DNA of 64,000 bases from Acholeplasmataceae bacterium (GCA_012839485.1 DUNF01000058.1:1-64000); one strand, 5' to 3'; shown: positions 1-7,449, numbered from the stretch's first letter. Numbers and translations are program-made. Notes: generated by a model not told the origin, from the sequence alone.

Positions 1-256
1 AATCTTTCCAAGAATCTTTATCTTTGATTTAAATTTAGATAAAATTAAACAAGATTTCGATAAAGATTTAAGTACTATGAGTTTTGAAAACCAAAGATAT
101 TTTGGTGATTGGGTTAACTATAACGGAAAAGGAAATGTGGGATATTATTTAGGTACTAAGTTTATTCACTATTTAAATGAGAAATATGAATTTGAAGATA
201 TCTTAAACTTTGATATTAGTAAAGTAAAAAAAGAATATAAGGAGTTTATAGATTAA
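1..256 (+). CDS. C-terminal end of an unidentified protein, possibly a DUF2268-like protease
   Basis: The window opens inside this gene. About 84 codons in frame 2 run to a TAA at 254-256. The visible tail contains GNVGYYLGTKFIHYL followed by a short helical end. A Gly-Tyr-Tyr-Leu-Gly turn near the C-terminus is seen in predicted Zn-dependent proteases of the DUF2268 type, but the HExxH part would lie upstream of the window, so this is only a guess. A strong terminator follows 8 bases after the stop, so the gene ends a transcription unit. The function cannot be assigned from this fragment. Confidence 0.6.
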   Translation, partial: IFPRIFIFDLNLDKIKQDFDKDLSTMSFENQRYFGDWVNYNGKGNVGYYLGTKFIHYLNEKYEFEDILNFDISKVKKEYKEFID

Positions 257-263
257 AGTATAA

Positions 264-291
264 GGGCTAACAGTAAATGTTAGCCCTTTTT
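264..291 (+). terminator. Rho-independent terminator
   Basis: A perfect 9-bp stem (GGGCTAACA, 264-272, with TGTTAGCCC, 278-286) has a 5-base loop and is followed by a T-run. It closes the gene that enters from the left edge and insulates the tRNA unit. Confidence 0.9.
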
Positions 292-315
292 AATTTGATA
301 AAATGATAAAAGTCC

Positions 316-344
316 TTGCTTTTTAGAAGTAAATATTGTATAAT
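316..344 (+). promoter_or_regulatory. Promoter of the tRNA-Tyr/tRNA-Gln unit
   Basis: TTGCTT at 316-321, a 17-base spacer and a perfect TATAAT at 339-344 lie 22 bases upstream of the first tRNA. This is a sigma-70/sigma-A type promoter read directly from the sequence. Confidence 0.75.
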
Positions 345-366
345 AATAAAGCATATGAGAATGCAT

Positions 367-451
367 GGTGGGGTAGCGAAGTGGCTAAACGCGGTGGACT
401 GTAAATCCACTCTCTCCGAGTTCGGCAGTTCGAATCTGTCCCCCACCACCA
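367..451 (+). tRNA. tRNA-Tyr (anticodon GTA)
   Basis: The acceptor stem GGTGGGG (367-373) pairs with CCCCACC (441-447). The anticodon loop contains GTA inside a GGACT/ATCC context. A class II long variable arm fits tyrosine, and the T-arm has TTCGAAT. The 3' CCA is encoded (449-451). The gene is transcribed together with the tRNA-Gln that starts 5 bases downstream. Confidence 0.95.
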
Positions 452-456
452 CTTAT

Positions 457-530
457 AGGGCTATAGCCAAGCGGTAAGGCAAAGGACTTTGACTCCTTGA
501 TCGTTGGTTCAAATCCAGCTAGCCCTGCCA
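457..530 (+). tRNA. tRNA-Gln (anticodon TTG)
   Basis: The acceptor stem AGGGCTA (457-463) pairs with TAGCCCT (520-526). The anticodon is TTG within GACTTTGACTCC, the T-loop is TTCAAAT, and CCA is encoded (528-530). It is the second gene of a two-tRNA unit that ends at the hairpin at 548. Confidence 0.95.
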
Positions 531-547
531 CTTTTATATTTTATTTA

Positions 548-575
548 AACGCCCTTAATAAAGGCGTTTTTTTAT
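548..575 (+). terminator. Terminator of the tRNA unit
   Basis: A 6-bp stem AACGCC (548-553) with GGCGTT (563-568) is followed by a run of seven T. A near-identical hairpin recurs after the fic gene at 1611. Confidence 0.85.
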
Positions 576-589
576 TTTCAAATTTATTA

Positions 590-617
590 TTGACAAAAGG
601 CGACCTATTGCTATAAG
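590..617 (+). promoter_or_regulatory. Candidate upstream promoter (P1) for fic
   Basis: A perfect TTGACA (590-595), a 16-base spacer and TATAAG (612-617) would start transcription about 110 bases before the fic start codon. The AT-rich sequence between this site and the second promoter at 698 holds no other gene. Confidence 0.5.
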
Positions 618-680
618 AATAAAAAATAATAAAAAAGATAAAATATTAATAATAGTTTAAGTCTTAATGAATAAAATTTT

Positions 681-726
681 CAGTTGTCATCAATTTGTGG
701 ACAACTGAATTTAAATGTGTTATAAT
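681..726 (+). promoter_or_regulatory. fic promoter (P2) with overlapping inverted-repeat operator
   Basis: TGGACA (698-703), a 17-base spacer and TATAAT (721-726) form a near-consensus promoter. A perfect 8-bp inverted repeat, CAGTTGTC (681-688) and GACAACTG (700-707), surrounds and overlaps the -35 box. Such a position is typical of a repressor operator. Transcription would begin within a base or two of the ATG at 733, so the mRNA from P2 would be leaderless. Confidence 0.7.
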
Positions 727-732
727 AAGAGT

Positions 733-1587
733 ATGATAAAACATTCAATTAGGTATTTTAATAACAAAAAAGTAAGAGCAGTTTGGGATAATGATAAATC
801 TATATGGTGGTATTCAGCTATTGACTTGATTAACGTTTTGGTTGAACCAAAATCACCAAGGCGATATTGGAATAACATTAAAGTTAGAAACCCTGAGTTG
901 TCTCCTTTTTGTGGTAAACAGAAATTATATGCTAGCGATGGTAAAAAATATAATTCTGATGTTATTGGCGAGGATGGAATAAAACTACTTATAACAATAA
1001 TTCCTTCTAAATATAAGAAAGAGATACAAAATTGGATTAAAGGTTTTCTTGATCCAATTGATGAACAAAGTAAAAACAAAGCTTATGACTTATTTAAAAC
1101 AAATTTAATAGAAAAAGAAGAAGTTGGAAAAACTATATCTTTACAAAAGATTCATGCTTATTTATTTGAAGGTTTATATTCATTTGCAGGTCAAATAAGA
1201 ACTAAGACAATTTCAAAAGGTGGATTTACTTTTGCTAATAGTGATTTTTTGCCTCAAGTTCTAAAAGATATTGACAATATGCCTGATACTTCTTTTAAGG
1301 AAATTGTGGATAAATATATAGAGATGAATGTGGCACATCCGTTTATGGAAGGAAATGGAAGAGCAACGAGGATCTGGTTAGATTTCCTTCTTAAGGAAAG
1401 AATTAATAAATGTATTGATTGGTCAATGATTGAAAAGAAAGTTTATTTGTCTGCAATGGAAGTAAGTCCTATTGATTCTAAACCTATTTTTGAATTGTTG
1501 GGAAAAACTTTGACAGATGATATTAATAATCGCGAAATTTTCTTAAAAGGTATTGATTATTCGTACTATTATGAGGAAGATGAGTAA
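733..1587 (+). CDS. fic: Fic-family protein adenylyltransferase with N-terminal BRO-N-like domain
   Basis: This is a predicted enzyme that transfers AMP from ATP to a hydroxyl side chain of a target protein. The full Fic motif HPFMEGNGRATR is present near residue 205, preceded by the conserved SKGGFTFAN flap region. Residues 1-100 look like a BRO-N/DinD-type domain (ASDGKKYNSDV, then a hydrophobic helix), often found in phage antirepressors. The C-terminal tail reads S-YYY-E-E (277-282). This matches the class III autoinhibitory motif (S/T)xxxE(G/N), except that the last residue is Glu. An ATG at 715 is in frame but overlaps the -10 box, so the start at 733 is chosen. No clear Shine-Dalgarno sequence precedes it. 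The gene stands alone between two terminators, so self-inhibition rather than a partner antitoxin is likely. Confidence 0.88.
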   Translation: MIKHSIRYFNNKKVRAVWDNDKSIWWYSAIDLINVLVEPKSPRRYWNNIKVRNPELSPFCGKQKLYASDGKKYNSDVIGEDGIKLLITIIPSKYKKEIQNWIKGFLDPIDEQSKNKAYDLFKTNLIEKEEVGKTISLQKIHAYLFEGLYSFAGQIRTKTISKGGFTFANSDFLPQVLKDIDNMPDTSFKEIVDKYIEMNVAHPFMEGNGRATRIWLDFLLKERINKCIDWSMIEKKVYLSAMEVSPIDSKPIFELLGKTLTDDINNREIFLKGIDYSYYYEEDE

Positions 1588-1610
1588 TTGAAATTATATA
1601 TTTTATTTTT

Positions 1611-1634
1611 AACGCCTAAATAAAGGCGTTTTGA
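1611..1634 (+). terminator. Terminator after fic
   Basis: AACGCC (1611-1616), an 8-base loop and GGCGTT (1625-1630) are followed by TT. It is the same stem as the hairpin at 548, but with a shorter T-tract. Confidence 0.7.
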
Positions 1635-1693
1635 TATTTCTAATAGATGTTTATGTGTTTTTGATCAAAACAGATTATTTGTAAAATTTAGGG

Positions 1694-1765
1694 TTGACAT
1701 TTAAATTAAATATTTTTACATAATTACTTTATTTTTAAGGAATAATTAGGATAAAGTGCTACAAT
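1694..1765 (+). promoter_or_regulatory. Candidate promoters of the glycosyltransferase/acyltransferase gene
   Basis: There are two options. A perfect TTGACA at 1694-1699 is followed by TACATA/CATAAT at about 1717-1724. An extended -10 element TGC-TACAAT at 1757-1765 would start transcription inside the palindrome that follows. Confidence 0.4.
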
Positions 1766-1800
1766 TATTCAAACGTCATTTGAAATGGCATTTGAATAAT
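1764..1800 (+). promoter_or_regulatory. 37-bp near-perfect palindrome just upstream of the RBS
   Basis: The two 18-base arms (1764-1781 and 1783-1800) around a central G match at 16 of 18 positions. One of the two mismatches would be a G-U pair in RNA. It abuts the AGGAG ribosome-binding site at 1801-1805. It could be a protein operator or an mRNA hairpin that gates translation. There is no T-run, so it is not a classical terminator. Confidence 0.7.
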
Positions 1801-1814
1801 AGGAGTAAATAATT

Positions 1815-3080
1815 ATGATTATCGTTTATGTAATAGATTCGTTTGATGAATTTTCTAATGAAACTACTATTTTTGCTAGTTGTTCCAAAAAGATATTAGA
1901 AGGAATGGGACATATAGTTAGAGTTGTTTCTAACACCAAACTAAAAGGTAAAGAATATTTTAATCTTCAAAATGGAAAATCTAAAACGATGGCAAAGCAA
2001 AAATACTATTTTGCAAAACCAGATAAAGAAGTATTTAGAAAGGCTTTTGAGGGAGCAGATATAGTTCATTTCTTTTATCCTTCTAAAGCAGGAAAAGTTG
2101 CTATTAAAGTTGCAAAAGAAATGGGTATACCAGTTACTGGCTCATATTACTGCTTAGAGCATAGGTTAGTATATAAGCGCAGATTTTATAAAAATATTAA
2201 TCGTATTCATTGCCCAAGTCTTATTGTAGCTAACCAATTAAGAAACCACGGTTTTAAAAACATTTTTCATCCAATTGCTATTGGTGTTGGTAAAGAGAAT
2301 CAAGACTTAATACAGAATTATCAAATTGAAGAAGCAGTTAAAAGATTAGAAGAGATGTTTAATGCCACTCTTAAAGACAATAAGATAAATAATTTGGAAA
2401 AAGATGTAGCTGAGAAAAAATATTTAAAGAGATTAAAACAAAGCAAAATTGGATTTTTGATTCTTAAATTATTTTATTTATTGCTATTTCCGTTTGGTAA
2501 GCTATATGCTCATTTGTTTGGGAAACTTCATATTAAAGGTAAGAAAAACTTAAAATCAATTAAGGGTGGAGCTATTATAATTAGCAATCATGTTCATAAT
2601 TTCGATGCTCCAATTAATACTTGTGCTGTTTATCCAAGATTGCCAGTCTTTACATCACAACCAGCAAATTTTGAACACAAAGTCTATGGACTTTTAATTA
2701 AAATGTTTGGAGCTATTCCAACACCGGTTGGGCTTAATCAAACTAAGATATTTATTAATGAAATAACTAAAAAAGTTAAAAATGGGAGATTAGTTTTAAT
2801 TTATCCGGAAGGTAATTTGATATATAAAAATAAAGATCTTCAAAAATTTAAAAAAGGAGCTTTCTACATTGCCCAAAATGCAATGGCTCCAATTGTTCCA
2901 GCAAGAATTAGTTTTTTAGAGAAAAAGAAGAAAAACGGTAAAATTAAGAAACGTGTTATATTAAATATAGGAAAACCAATATATCCTAATTTTGCTATGA
3001 CAAGAAAAGAATCAATTGACAATCTTATGGAAACATCGCTTGCCGCACTAGAATCATTAAAAGTCGAAGAATATAAGTAA
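1815..3080 (+). CDS. GT4-like N-terminal domain fused to PlsC-type acyltransferase
   Basis: Residues 1 to about 165 resemble the acceptor-binding N-terminal half of a GT-B glycosyltransferase (a Rossmann-like start MIIVYVIDSF, later HCPSLIVANQLRNHGF). The usual C-terminal sugar-nucleotide half is missing. A charged helical linker follows. Residues about 240-421 are a lysophosphatidate/glycerol-phosphate acyltransferase: motif I NHVHNFD (258-264, the NHx4D catalytic pair), motif III YPEGN (330-334) and motif IV APIVPAR. A hydrophobic helix near residues 214-230 suggests membrane association. The likely role is in membrane phospholipid or glycolipid synthesis. The GT-like half may bind lipid or a partner rather than catalyse transfer. 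The start follows AGGAG with good spacing. Confidence 0.8.
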   Translation: MIIVYVIDSFDEFSNETTIFASCSKKILEGMGHIVRVVSNTKLKGKEYFNLQNGKSKTMAKQKYYFAKPDKEVFRKAFEGADIVHFFYPSKAGKVAIKVAKEMGIPVTGSYYCLEHRLVYKRRFYKNINRIHCPSLIVANQLRNHGFKNIFHPIAIGVGKENQDLIQNYQIEEAVKRLEEMFNATLKDNKINNLEKDVAEKKYLKRLKQSKIGFLILKLFYLLLFPFGKLYAHLFGKLHIKGKKNLKSIKGGAIIISNHVHNFDAPINTCAVYPRLPVFTSQPANFEHKVYGLLIKMFGAIPTPVGLNQTKIFINEITKKVKNGRLVLIYPEGNLIYKNKDLQKFKKGAFYIAQNAMAPIVPARISFLEKKKKNGKIKKRVILNIGKPIYPNFAMTRKESIDNLMETSLAALESLKVEEYK

Positions 3081-3091
3081 AGGTGACAATA

Positions 3092-3598
3092 ATGCAATTT
3101 AGATTAGCTGAAAAACAAGATTTAATAGAAATAGTTAAAATGTATAAAGAAGTTGTAAAAAATATGAATGCAAATGGACTTCAAATTTGGGATGATAGTT
3201 ATCCTTTTGCTTTTTTTGAAAGTGATATTCAAAACAAACAATTTTATGTTTTAGAAGAAGATAGTAAAATAATTTCAGCTGTCGCTATTTGTGATAAACA
3301 TATTGGAGAAAATGTAGGGAAATGGGAAAATCCAAATGCTAAGGCTTTTTATTTAAGCCGTTTTGCTGTTAATCCTGACTATTTAAAACAAGGTATTGGT
3401 AGCCTAATGATAAGTAAAATAAAAAAGGTTGCTAAAGAACTTGGTGCTAAATATTTAAGATTATTTGTGGTCATAATAAATAAAAGGGCAATCCAATTTT
3501 ATGAAAAAAATGGTTTTAGAAAAGTGGAAGGAATACTTGATACATTTTTAGATGATGGTTCTATTTTGCATGAATTTGGATATGAAATGGAAATTTAA
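3092..3598 (+). CDS. GNAT-family N-acetyltransferase
   Basis: A 168-residue single-domain GNAT protein. It has the N-terminal RLAEKQDLIEIVKMY strand-helix, the acetyl-CoA loop FAVNPDYLKQGIGSLMI (a Q/RxxGxG/A-type site) and the C-terminal Y-E-KNGF strand. It probably acetylates an amine of a small molecule, but the substrate is unknown. An in-frame GTG at 3083 forms part of the AAAGGTG ribosome-binding site, so the ATG at 3092 is chosen. It starts 11 bases after the acyltransferase fusion and is probably co-transcribed with it. Confidence 0.85.
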   Translation: MQFRLAEKQDLIEIVKMYKEVVKNMNANGLQIWDDSYPFAFFESDIQNKQFYVLEEDSKIISAVAICDKHIGENVGKWENPNAKAFYLSRFAVNPDYLKQGIGSLMISKIKKVAKELGAKYLRLFVVIINKRAIQFYEKNGFRKVEGILDTFLDDGSILHEFGYEMEI

Positions 3599-3701
3599 AT
3601 GATTTAGGCAACCTTAGTTTGTTTTGGACTGATGGAAAAGTTGTGAGATATATAGGTTTCTAAAAGGACGAAAAAAATAAAAAAATATATGAAATTAGGG
3701 T

Positions 3702-3780
3702 ATGAACATCTTAATAAATGAAGTATTTAAAAATGGTGCAACAAAGGTTTATGTTGACCTTGTTGTTAAAAATAAAAAAA
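3702..3780 (+). pseudogene. Remnant of a GNAT acetyltransferase
   Basis: A short open stretch beginning ATG at 3702 encodes NEVFKNGATKVYVDLVVKN. This is the helix and strand next to the acetyl-CoA site of GNAT proteins, but nothing else of the domain is present and the frame runs into the downstream terminator and opposite gene. The rest of 3599-3801 shows no coding signal. It is probably the tail of a decayed second acetyltransferase copy. Confidence 0.4.
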
Positions 3781-3799
3781 ACGACTTTATAAGTCGTTT
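3779..3799. terminator. Bidirectional terminator
   Basis: AAACGACTT (3779-3787), the loop TAT and AAGTCGTTT (3791-3799) form a perfect 9-bp stem. T-runs lie on both sides: TTTTT on the plus strand, and the complement of an A-run on the minus strand. It separates the converging gene at 3803 from the upstream genes. Confidence 0.88.
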
Positions 3800-3802
3800 T
3801 TA

Positions 3803-4513
3803 TTATACTGGAAGAGCAGGCAATTCCATTTTACCTAAAGCATTAGATTTGTTTAGTAAATAATTTGCCATTTCTTCTCTTGTAGTTGCGATTTTTTTAA
3901 GTTCGCTATAACGAATAGGTTTATCAAAGATATGCACTTTATCTTTTCTTCGATAATAAGAAGTATAGATTAAGACATCCATTCCTCTTTTATAGAAAGT
4001 TTCTGCTAGTAAAGCAAATCCTGAGTAAAAACCTCTTAGTTCATCAAAGTATCCTTCTTCAGACATTTCTGGAAAGATTACAATATTTTCTCCGTTTTTC
4101 ATAACTGCAACACTTTCTTTTAAAGTTCTCTTTAAACGAGCATCGCGATATGTAGAGATCAATCTAAGTCCTTTATAAAACAGATAAGTTAAAGGACTTG
4201 CAAGCAAACAAAATAGTCTAGCTAGATGGATATTCCATCCTTTCTTTTGGTGGTAATAAATTTTTGTTTGGTAATTGTAAAGAGACTTTAAACCAGAATT
4301 CATTTCATGAGTTCCCCACATCCTAAAAGGAAACTCTCCATATGATTCTAGTAAAAGCGGGCCTGTAGCGCCAACATGATTAGCTAAAACAATGCTATTA
4401 GTTGTTGGCTTTTCCCCTAAATAAATATATCTAGGTCTTCTGTAACGTAGTCTTATAAGTTTTTTAAAACCGCGAAACCAAAGTTTTCGGTCCTGTCGAA
4501 AAAATTTTGACAT
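3803..4513 (-). CDS. Divergent PlsC-like acyltransferase
   Basis: A 236-residue protein with the look of a lysophospholipid acyltransferase. A short basic N-terminus precedes LANHVGATGPLLLE, where motif I should read NHx4D, and IFPEMSEEGYFDEL at the motif III position. The catalytic Asp of NHx4D is replaced by Gly, so activity or mechanism may differ. A hydrophobic segment near residues 105-120 could contact the membrane. The GTG nine bases upstream lies in the AAAGGTG ribosome-binding site, so the ATG at 4513 is chosen. It is transcribed alone, against its neighbours, and ends at the bidirectional terminator. Confidence 0.65.
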   Translation of the reverse strand: MSKFFRQDRKLWFRGFKKLIRLRYRRPRYIYLGEKPTTNSIVLANHVGATGPLLLESYGEFPFRMWGTHEMNSGLKSLYNYQTKIYYHQKKGWNIHLARLFCLLASPLTYLFYKGLRLISTYRDARLKRTLKESVAVMKNGENIVIFPEMSEEGYFDELRGFYSGFALLAETFYKRGMDVLIYTSYYRRKDKVHIFDKPIRYSELKKIATTREEMANYLLNKSNALGKMELPALPV

Positions 4514-4762
4514 AAATATCACCTTTCAAAGAGTATAATATAAAATACATACTAACTATATCAATAATAAAATAAATAGGAAACTTTATTTTGAAAACAC
4601 TAATGCAACAATATTTTAATTTATTAATATTAAAACAAACTTGAAATATATTATTATTTATCAAAGATGAAATAATATAAGTGAGTATTGGAACTTTTTT
4701 ATTATGATTTCTTTTCTTTACAAATGTTGCAATTAAAGTTATAATATACCAAGGTGGAGCTT

Positions 4763-5482
4763 ATGGAAACTTTAAAAATTGACAAACAAAATACGAAGAT
4801 GATAGCTCATCGTGGATTAAGTGGACTTGAACCTGAAAATACAATTCTAGCTTTTATTGCGGCTGGCAATAGAAGCTATTTTGGAATTGAAACTGATGTT
4901 AGGATTACTAAAGACAAGAAGTTTATTTTGTGTCATGATGATAATCTAAAAAGAATTTCTGGTATTGATGTGAAGATTTCTGATGCGACTTATGAAGAGT
5001 TAAGGAGTTATTGTTTATATGATTTTGATAGCAAAGAAAGAAAAGAACATGTAAGATTAGCTTCGCTTGAAGAATATTTAATTGTTTGTAAGAAGTATGA
5101 TAAAGTTGCAGTTATTGAATTAAAAGAAGTTTATCGTGAAGAAGATGTTGTAAATTTACTTGATACTACTTTTCAGTATTTAAAAGAAGAAAATGTAATC
5201 TTTATTAGTTTTTATTTAAAGAACTTACAATACATTCGTAAATATAACTCAAATGTAAAGATTCAGTTTCTAACAAGCGACTTTGATAAAGCTATTTTAA
5301 ATGAATTAAGAAAGCTAGAAGCAGGACTTGATATCAACTATCACCAATTATCTAAGGAGATTGTTGAGACGTGTCATAAATATGGGATTGAAGTTAATGT
5401 TTGGACAGTAAATAATCCAATTGAAGCATATTTGCTTTTAACTTGGAATATTGATTATATAACTTCAAATGTTTTAGAATAA
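4763..5482 (+). CDS. ugpQ: Glycerophosphodiester phosphodiesterase
   Basis: Hydrolyses glycerophosphodiesters from lipid headgroups to glycerol-3-phosphate and an alcohol. The GDPD core is complete: AHRG near residue 15, ENT, the metal ligands GIETDVR, then CHDDNLKR, an internal VIELKE strand and the C-terminal VNVWTVNN. There is no signal peptide, so it is cytosolic. At 239 residues it is the usual short bacterial form. The GTG at 4754 overlaps the AAGGTGG ribosome-binding site, so the ATG at 4763 is used. The stop overlaps the next ATG (TAATG), which indicates translational coupling with the GIY-YIG fusion. Confidence 0.92.
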   Translation: METLKIDKQNTKMIAHRGLSGLEPENTILAFIAAGNRSYFGIETDVRITKDKKFILCHDDNLKRISGIDVKISDATYEELRSYCLYDFDSKERKEHVRLASLEEYLIVCKKYDKVAVIELKEVYREEDVVNLLDTTFQYLKEENVIFISFYLKNLQYIRKYNSNVKIQFLTSDFDKAILNELRKLEAGLDINYHQLSKEIVETCHKYGIEVNVWTVNNPIEAYLLLTWNIDYITSNVLE

Positions 5483-6240
5483 TGAATTATGTTTATATTT
5501 TAAAGTGTAGTGATGATACTTTATATATAGGTTGGACTAATGATCTTGAAAAAAGGATCAAAGCGCACAATGAACAAAAAGGAGCAAGATATACTAAAAG
5601 AAGAACTCCAGTTAGATTAGTCTATTATGAAACATTTGAAACTAAGATTGAAGCTTTAAAAAGAGAATTTGATTTAAAAAAGTTATCAAGAGAACATAAA
5701 CTTTATTTAGTAAATAATGAAGTAAAAACTAATGTTTATGTTTTTAGAAGTTTAAATCAAGAAGAAGATGTTAAGAAGCTTTTAAAAGAAAAACTTCAAG
5801 AAGATTATAAATTAGATATCAAAACTTTAAAGTTTAAATATAATAAATATAAAAAACCTTATTTAAATTTACCAGTTTATTTTAATATTAGTCATTCTTA
5901 TGATTTAGTAGCTTTAGTTATTTCTAAATATGAAGTAGGTATTGATATTGAGAAAGTCCAAACAAGAAAAGAAAAGCTAGCTGATAAGATTTTTAGCGAA
6001 GAAGAGATGAAAGAGTATCAAGAAAACAAATCAGATTCTTACTTAATTAAGAAATGGACAGAAAAAGAAGCATATTTTAAGTTATTAGGTACTGGTTTAA
6101 TTTTAAATGAGTTAAAGCAAGATTATAGTAGATATGTAAAGAGTTATAAGTTAGAAGATAATAAGGAAATATACTATTTATCTGTAGCAACAAACGAAAC
6201 AATTAACATAAATATACTTGAAGAAAATATAAAAATTTGA
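5482..6240 (+). CDS. GIY-YIG nuclease domain fused to Sfp-type 4'-phosphopantetheinyl transferase
   Basis: Residues 1-80 are a YhbQ/UPF0213-type GIY-YIG domain: YVYILKCSDDTLYIGWT with the two catalytic strands, then the Arg helix LEKRIKAHN and a conserved Glu near residue 60. Residues about 90-252 are a phosphopantetheinyl transferase: NISHS near 135, the Mg-binding VGIDIE near 152 and KWTEKEAYFKLLGTGL near 191. The second half would activate an acyl or peptidyl carrier protein from CoA. The first half may cut or bind DNA. The frame is continuous with no internal ribosome-binding site, so this is one polypeptide. Why the two are joined is unknown. The start overlaps the GDPD stop. Confidence 0.85.
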   Translation: MNYVYILKCSDDTLYIGWTNDLEKRIKAHNEQKGARYTKRRTPVRLVYYETFETKIEALKREFDLKKLSREHKLYLVNNEVKTNVYVFRSLNQEEDVKKLLKEKLQEDYKLDIKTLKFKYNKYKKPYLNLPVYFNISHSYDLVALVISKYEVGIDIEKVQTRKEKLADKIFSEEEMKEYQENKSDSYLIKKWTEKEAYFKLLGTGLILNELKQDYSRYVKSYKLEDNKEIYYLSVATNETININILEENIKI

Positions 6241-6273
6241 TAAAATGAATAAACAAAAAAAGGATAAAAGGAA

Positions 6274-7425
6274 ATGGCAGATTTTAAAGAAAAAGTTTTA
6301 AATTTACATGAAAAATATCAAGGTAAAATTGAAATAACTTCTAAGTTACGAATCAATAGCAAAGAAGACTTAGCTTTAGTTTATTCGCCAGGAGTAGCAG
6401 AAGCTTCTCTTGCAATTAAAGAAAATAAAGAAGACGTTTATAAATATACATCTAAGGGCAAGTTTGTAGCTATAGTAACTGATGGTTCAGCTGTTTTAGG
6501 TTTAGGCGATATTGGGCCAGAAGCTGCTTTACCAGTTATGGAAGGTAAAGCTTTACTTTTTAAGAAATTTGCAGGTGTTGATGCTTTTCCAATTTGTTTA
6601 AAAACTAAAGATGTTGATGAAATAGTTAATACTGTTAAATTAATTGCTCCTGGATTTGGTGGAGTAAATTTAGAAGATATATCTTTTCCACGTTGTGTTG
6701 AGATTGAAGAAAGGCTAAAGAAAGAATTAGATATTCCCGTTTTTCATGATGATCAACACGGAACTGCAATTGTAACTTTAGCTGCTTTAATAAATGCATG
6801 TAAAGTTGTTGGTAAAAAACTAGAAAACTTAAAAGTAGTTATTTCTGGTTTTGGAGCAGCAGGTTCAGCAATTGCAAGATTATTAAGAAAAGCTAGTGTT
6901 CCATCTATTTATGCTACCAATCGTAGGGGTGTTTTAAGTAAACTAAAAGAAAACGACCCTATGGTTGATAGATTTTTGGAAAAGGGAATTGTTGATAGCT
7001 ATAATAAGAAAGACGGAAAGTTAGAAGATATTATTAAAGATGCCGATGTTTTTATTGGTGTATCTGTAGCTGATGTTCTAACAAAAGAAATGGTTAATAT
7101 GATGGCAGATAAACCAATTGTTTTTGCTCTTGCTAATCCTAATCCAGAAATAAGTAGCATTGAGGTCAAAAAAACTAAAGCGTATATTTATGCAACAGGA
7201 AGGAGCGATTTACCAAATCAAATAAATAATGTTTTAGCTTTTCCGGGACTATTTAAAGGAGTCTTCGCATGTAAAGCAAAACAAATTACAGAGGAAATGT
7301 TATTAGATGCTAGTCATGCTATTGCTTCTTTAATTACTAAAGAAGAACTAAGTAAAGACTATATTATTCCATCACCATTTGATGAAAGAGTGGCTTTAGT
7401 AGTTAGTAAGGCAGTGTCTAAATAA
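6274..7425 (+). CDS. maeA: Malic enzyme (malate dehydrogenase, oxaloacetate-decarboxylating)
   Basis: Converts malate to pyruvate and CO2 with NAD(P). The 383 residues match the short bacterial form. The conserved tyrosine sits in LVYSPGVAEA, the lysine-containing segment VMEGKALLFKKFAGVDA follows, then the metal-binding FHDDQHGTA and the nucleotide-binding fold ISGFGAAGSAIARLL. Late motifs FALANPNPE and FPGLFKG are present. Nothing in the sequence fixes the NAD/NADP preference with certainty. It is followed after 24 bases by the aspartase/fumarase-like gene, so a fumarate-malate-pyruvate link is plausible if that neighbour is active. Confidence 0.95.
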   Translation: MADFKEKVLNLHEKYQGKIEITSKLRINSKEDLALVYSPGVAEASLAIKENKEDVYKYTSKGKFVAIVTDGSAVLGLGDIGPEAALPVMEGKALLFKKFAGVDAFPICLKTKDVDEIVNTVKLIAPGFGGVNLEDISFPRCVEIEERLKKELDIPVFHDDQHGTAIVTLAALINACKVVGKKLENLKVVISGFGAAGSAIARLLRKASVPSIYATNRRGVLSKLKENDPMVDRFLEKGIVDSYNKKDGKLEDIIKDADVFIGVSVADVLTKEMVNMMADKPIVFALANPNPEISSIEVKKTKAYIYATGRSDLPNQINNVLAFPGLFKGVFACKAKQITEEMLLDASHAIASLITKEELSKDYIIPSPFDERVALVVSKAVSK

Positions 7426-7449
7426 TAAAAGATATTGGGGGGATAAATT

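Noticed and set aside
715..732. Upstream ATG of the fic gene (715)
   Set aside because: It overlaps the TATAAT box of the promoter and would not be in the transcript made from it.
720..1079. Minus-strand open frame inside fic
   Set aside because: It lies fully antisense to the conserved Fic gene and has no supporting signal.
4464..4664. Small minus-strand gene upstream of the PlsC-like gene
   Set aside because: It is AT-rich intergenic sequence overlapping the start of the real gene, with no ribosome-binding site or recognisable motif.
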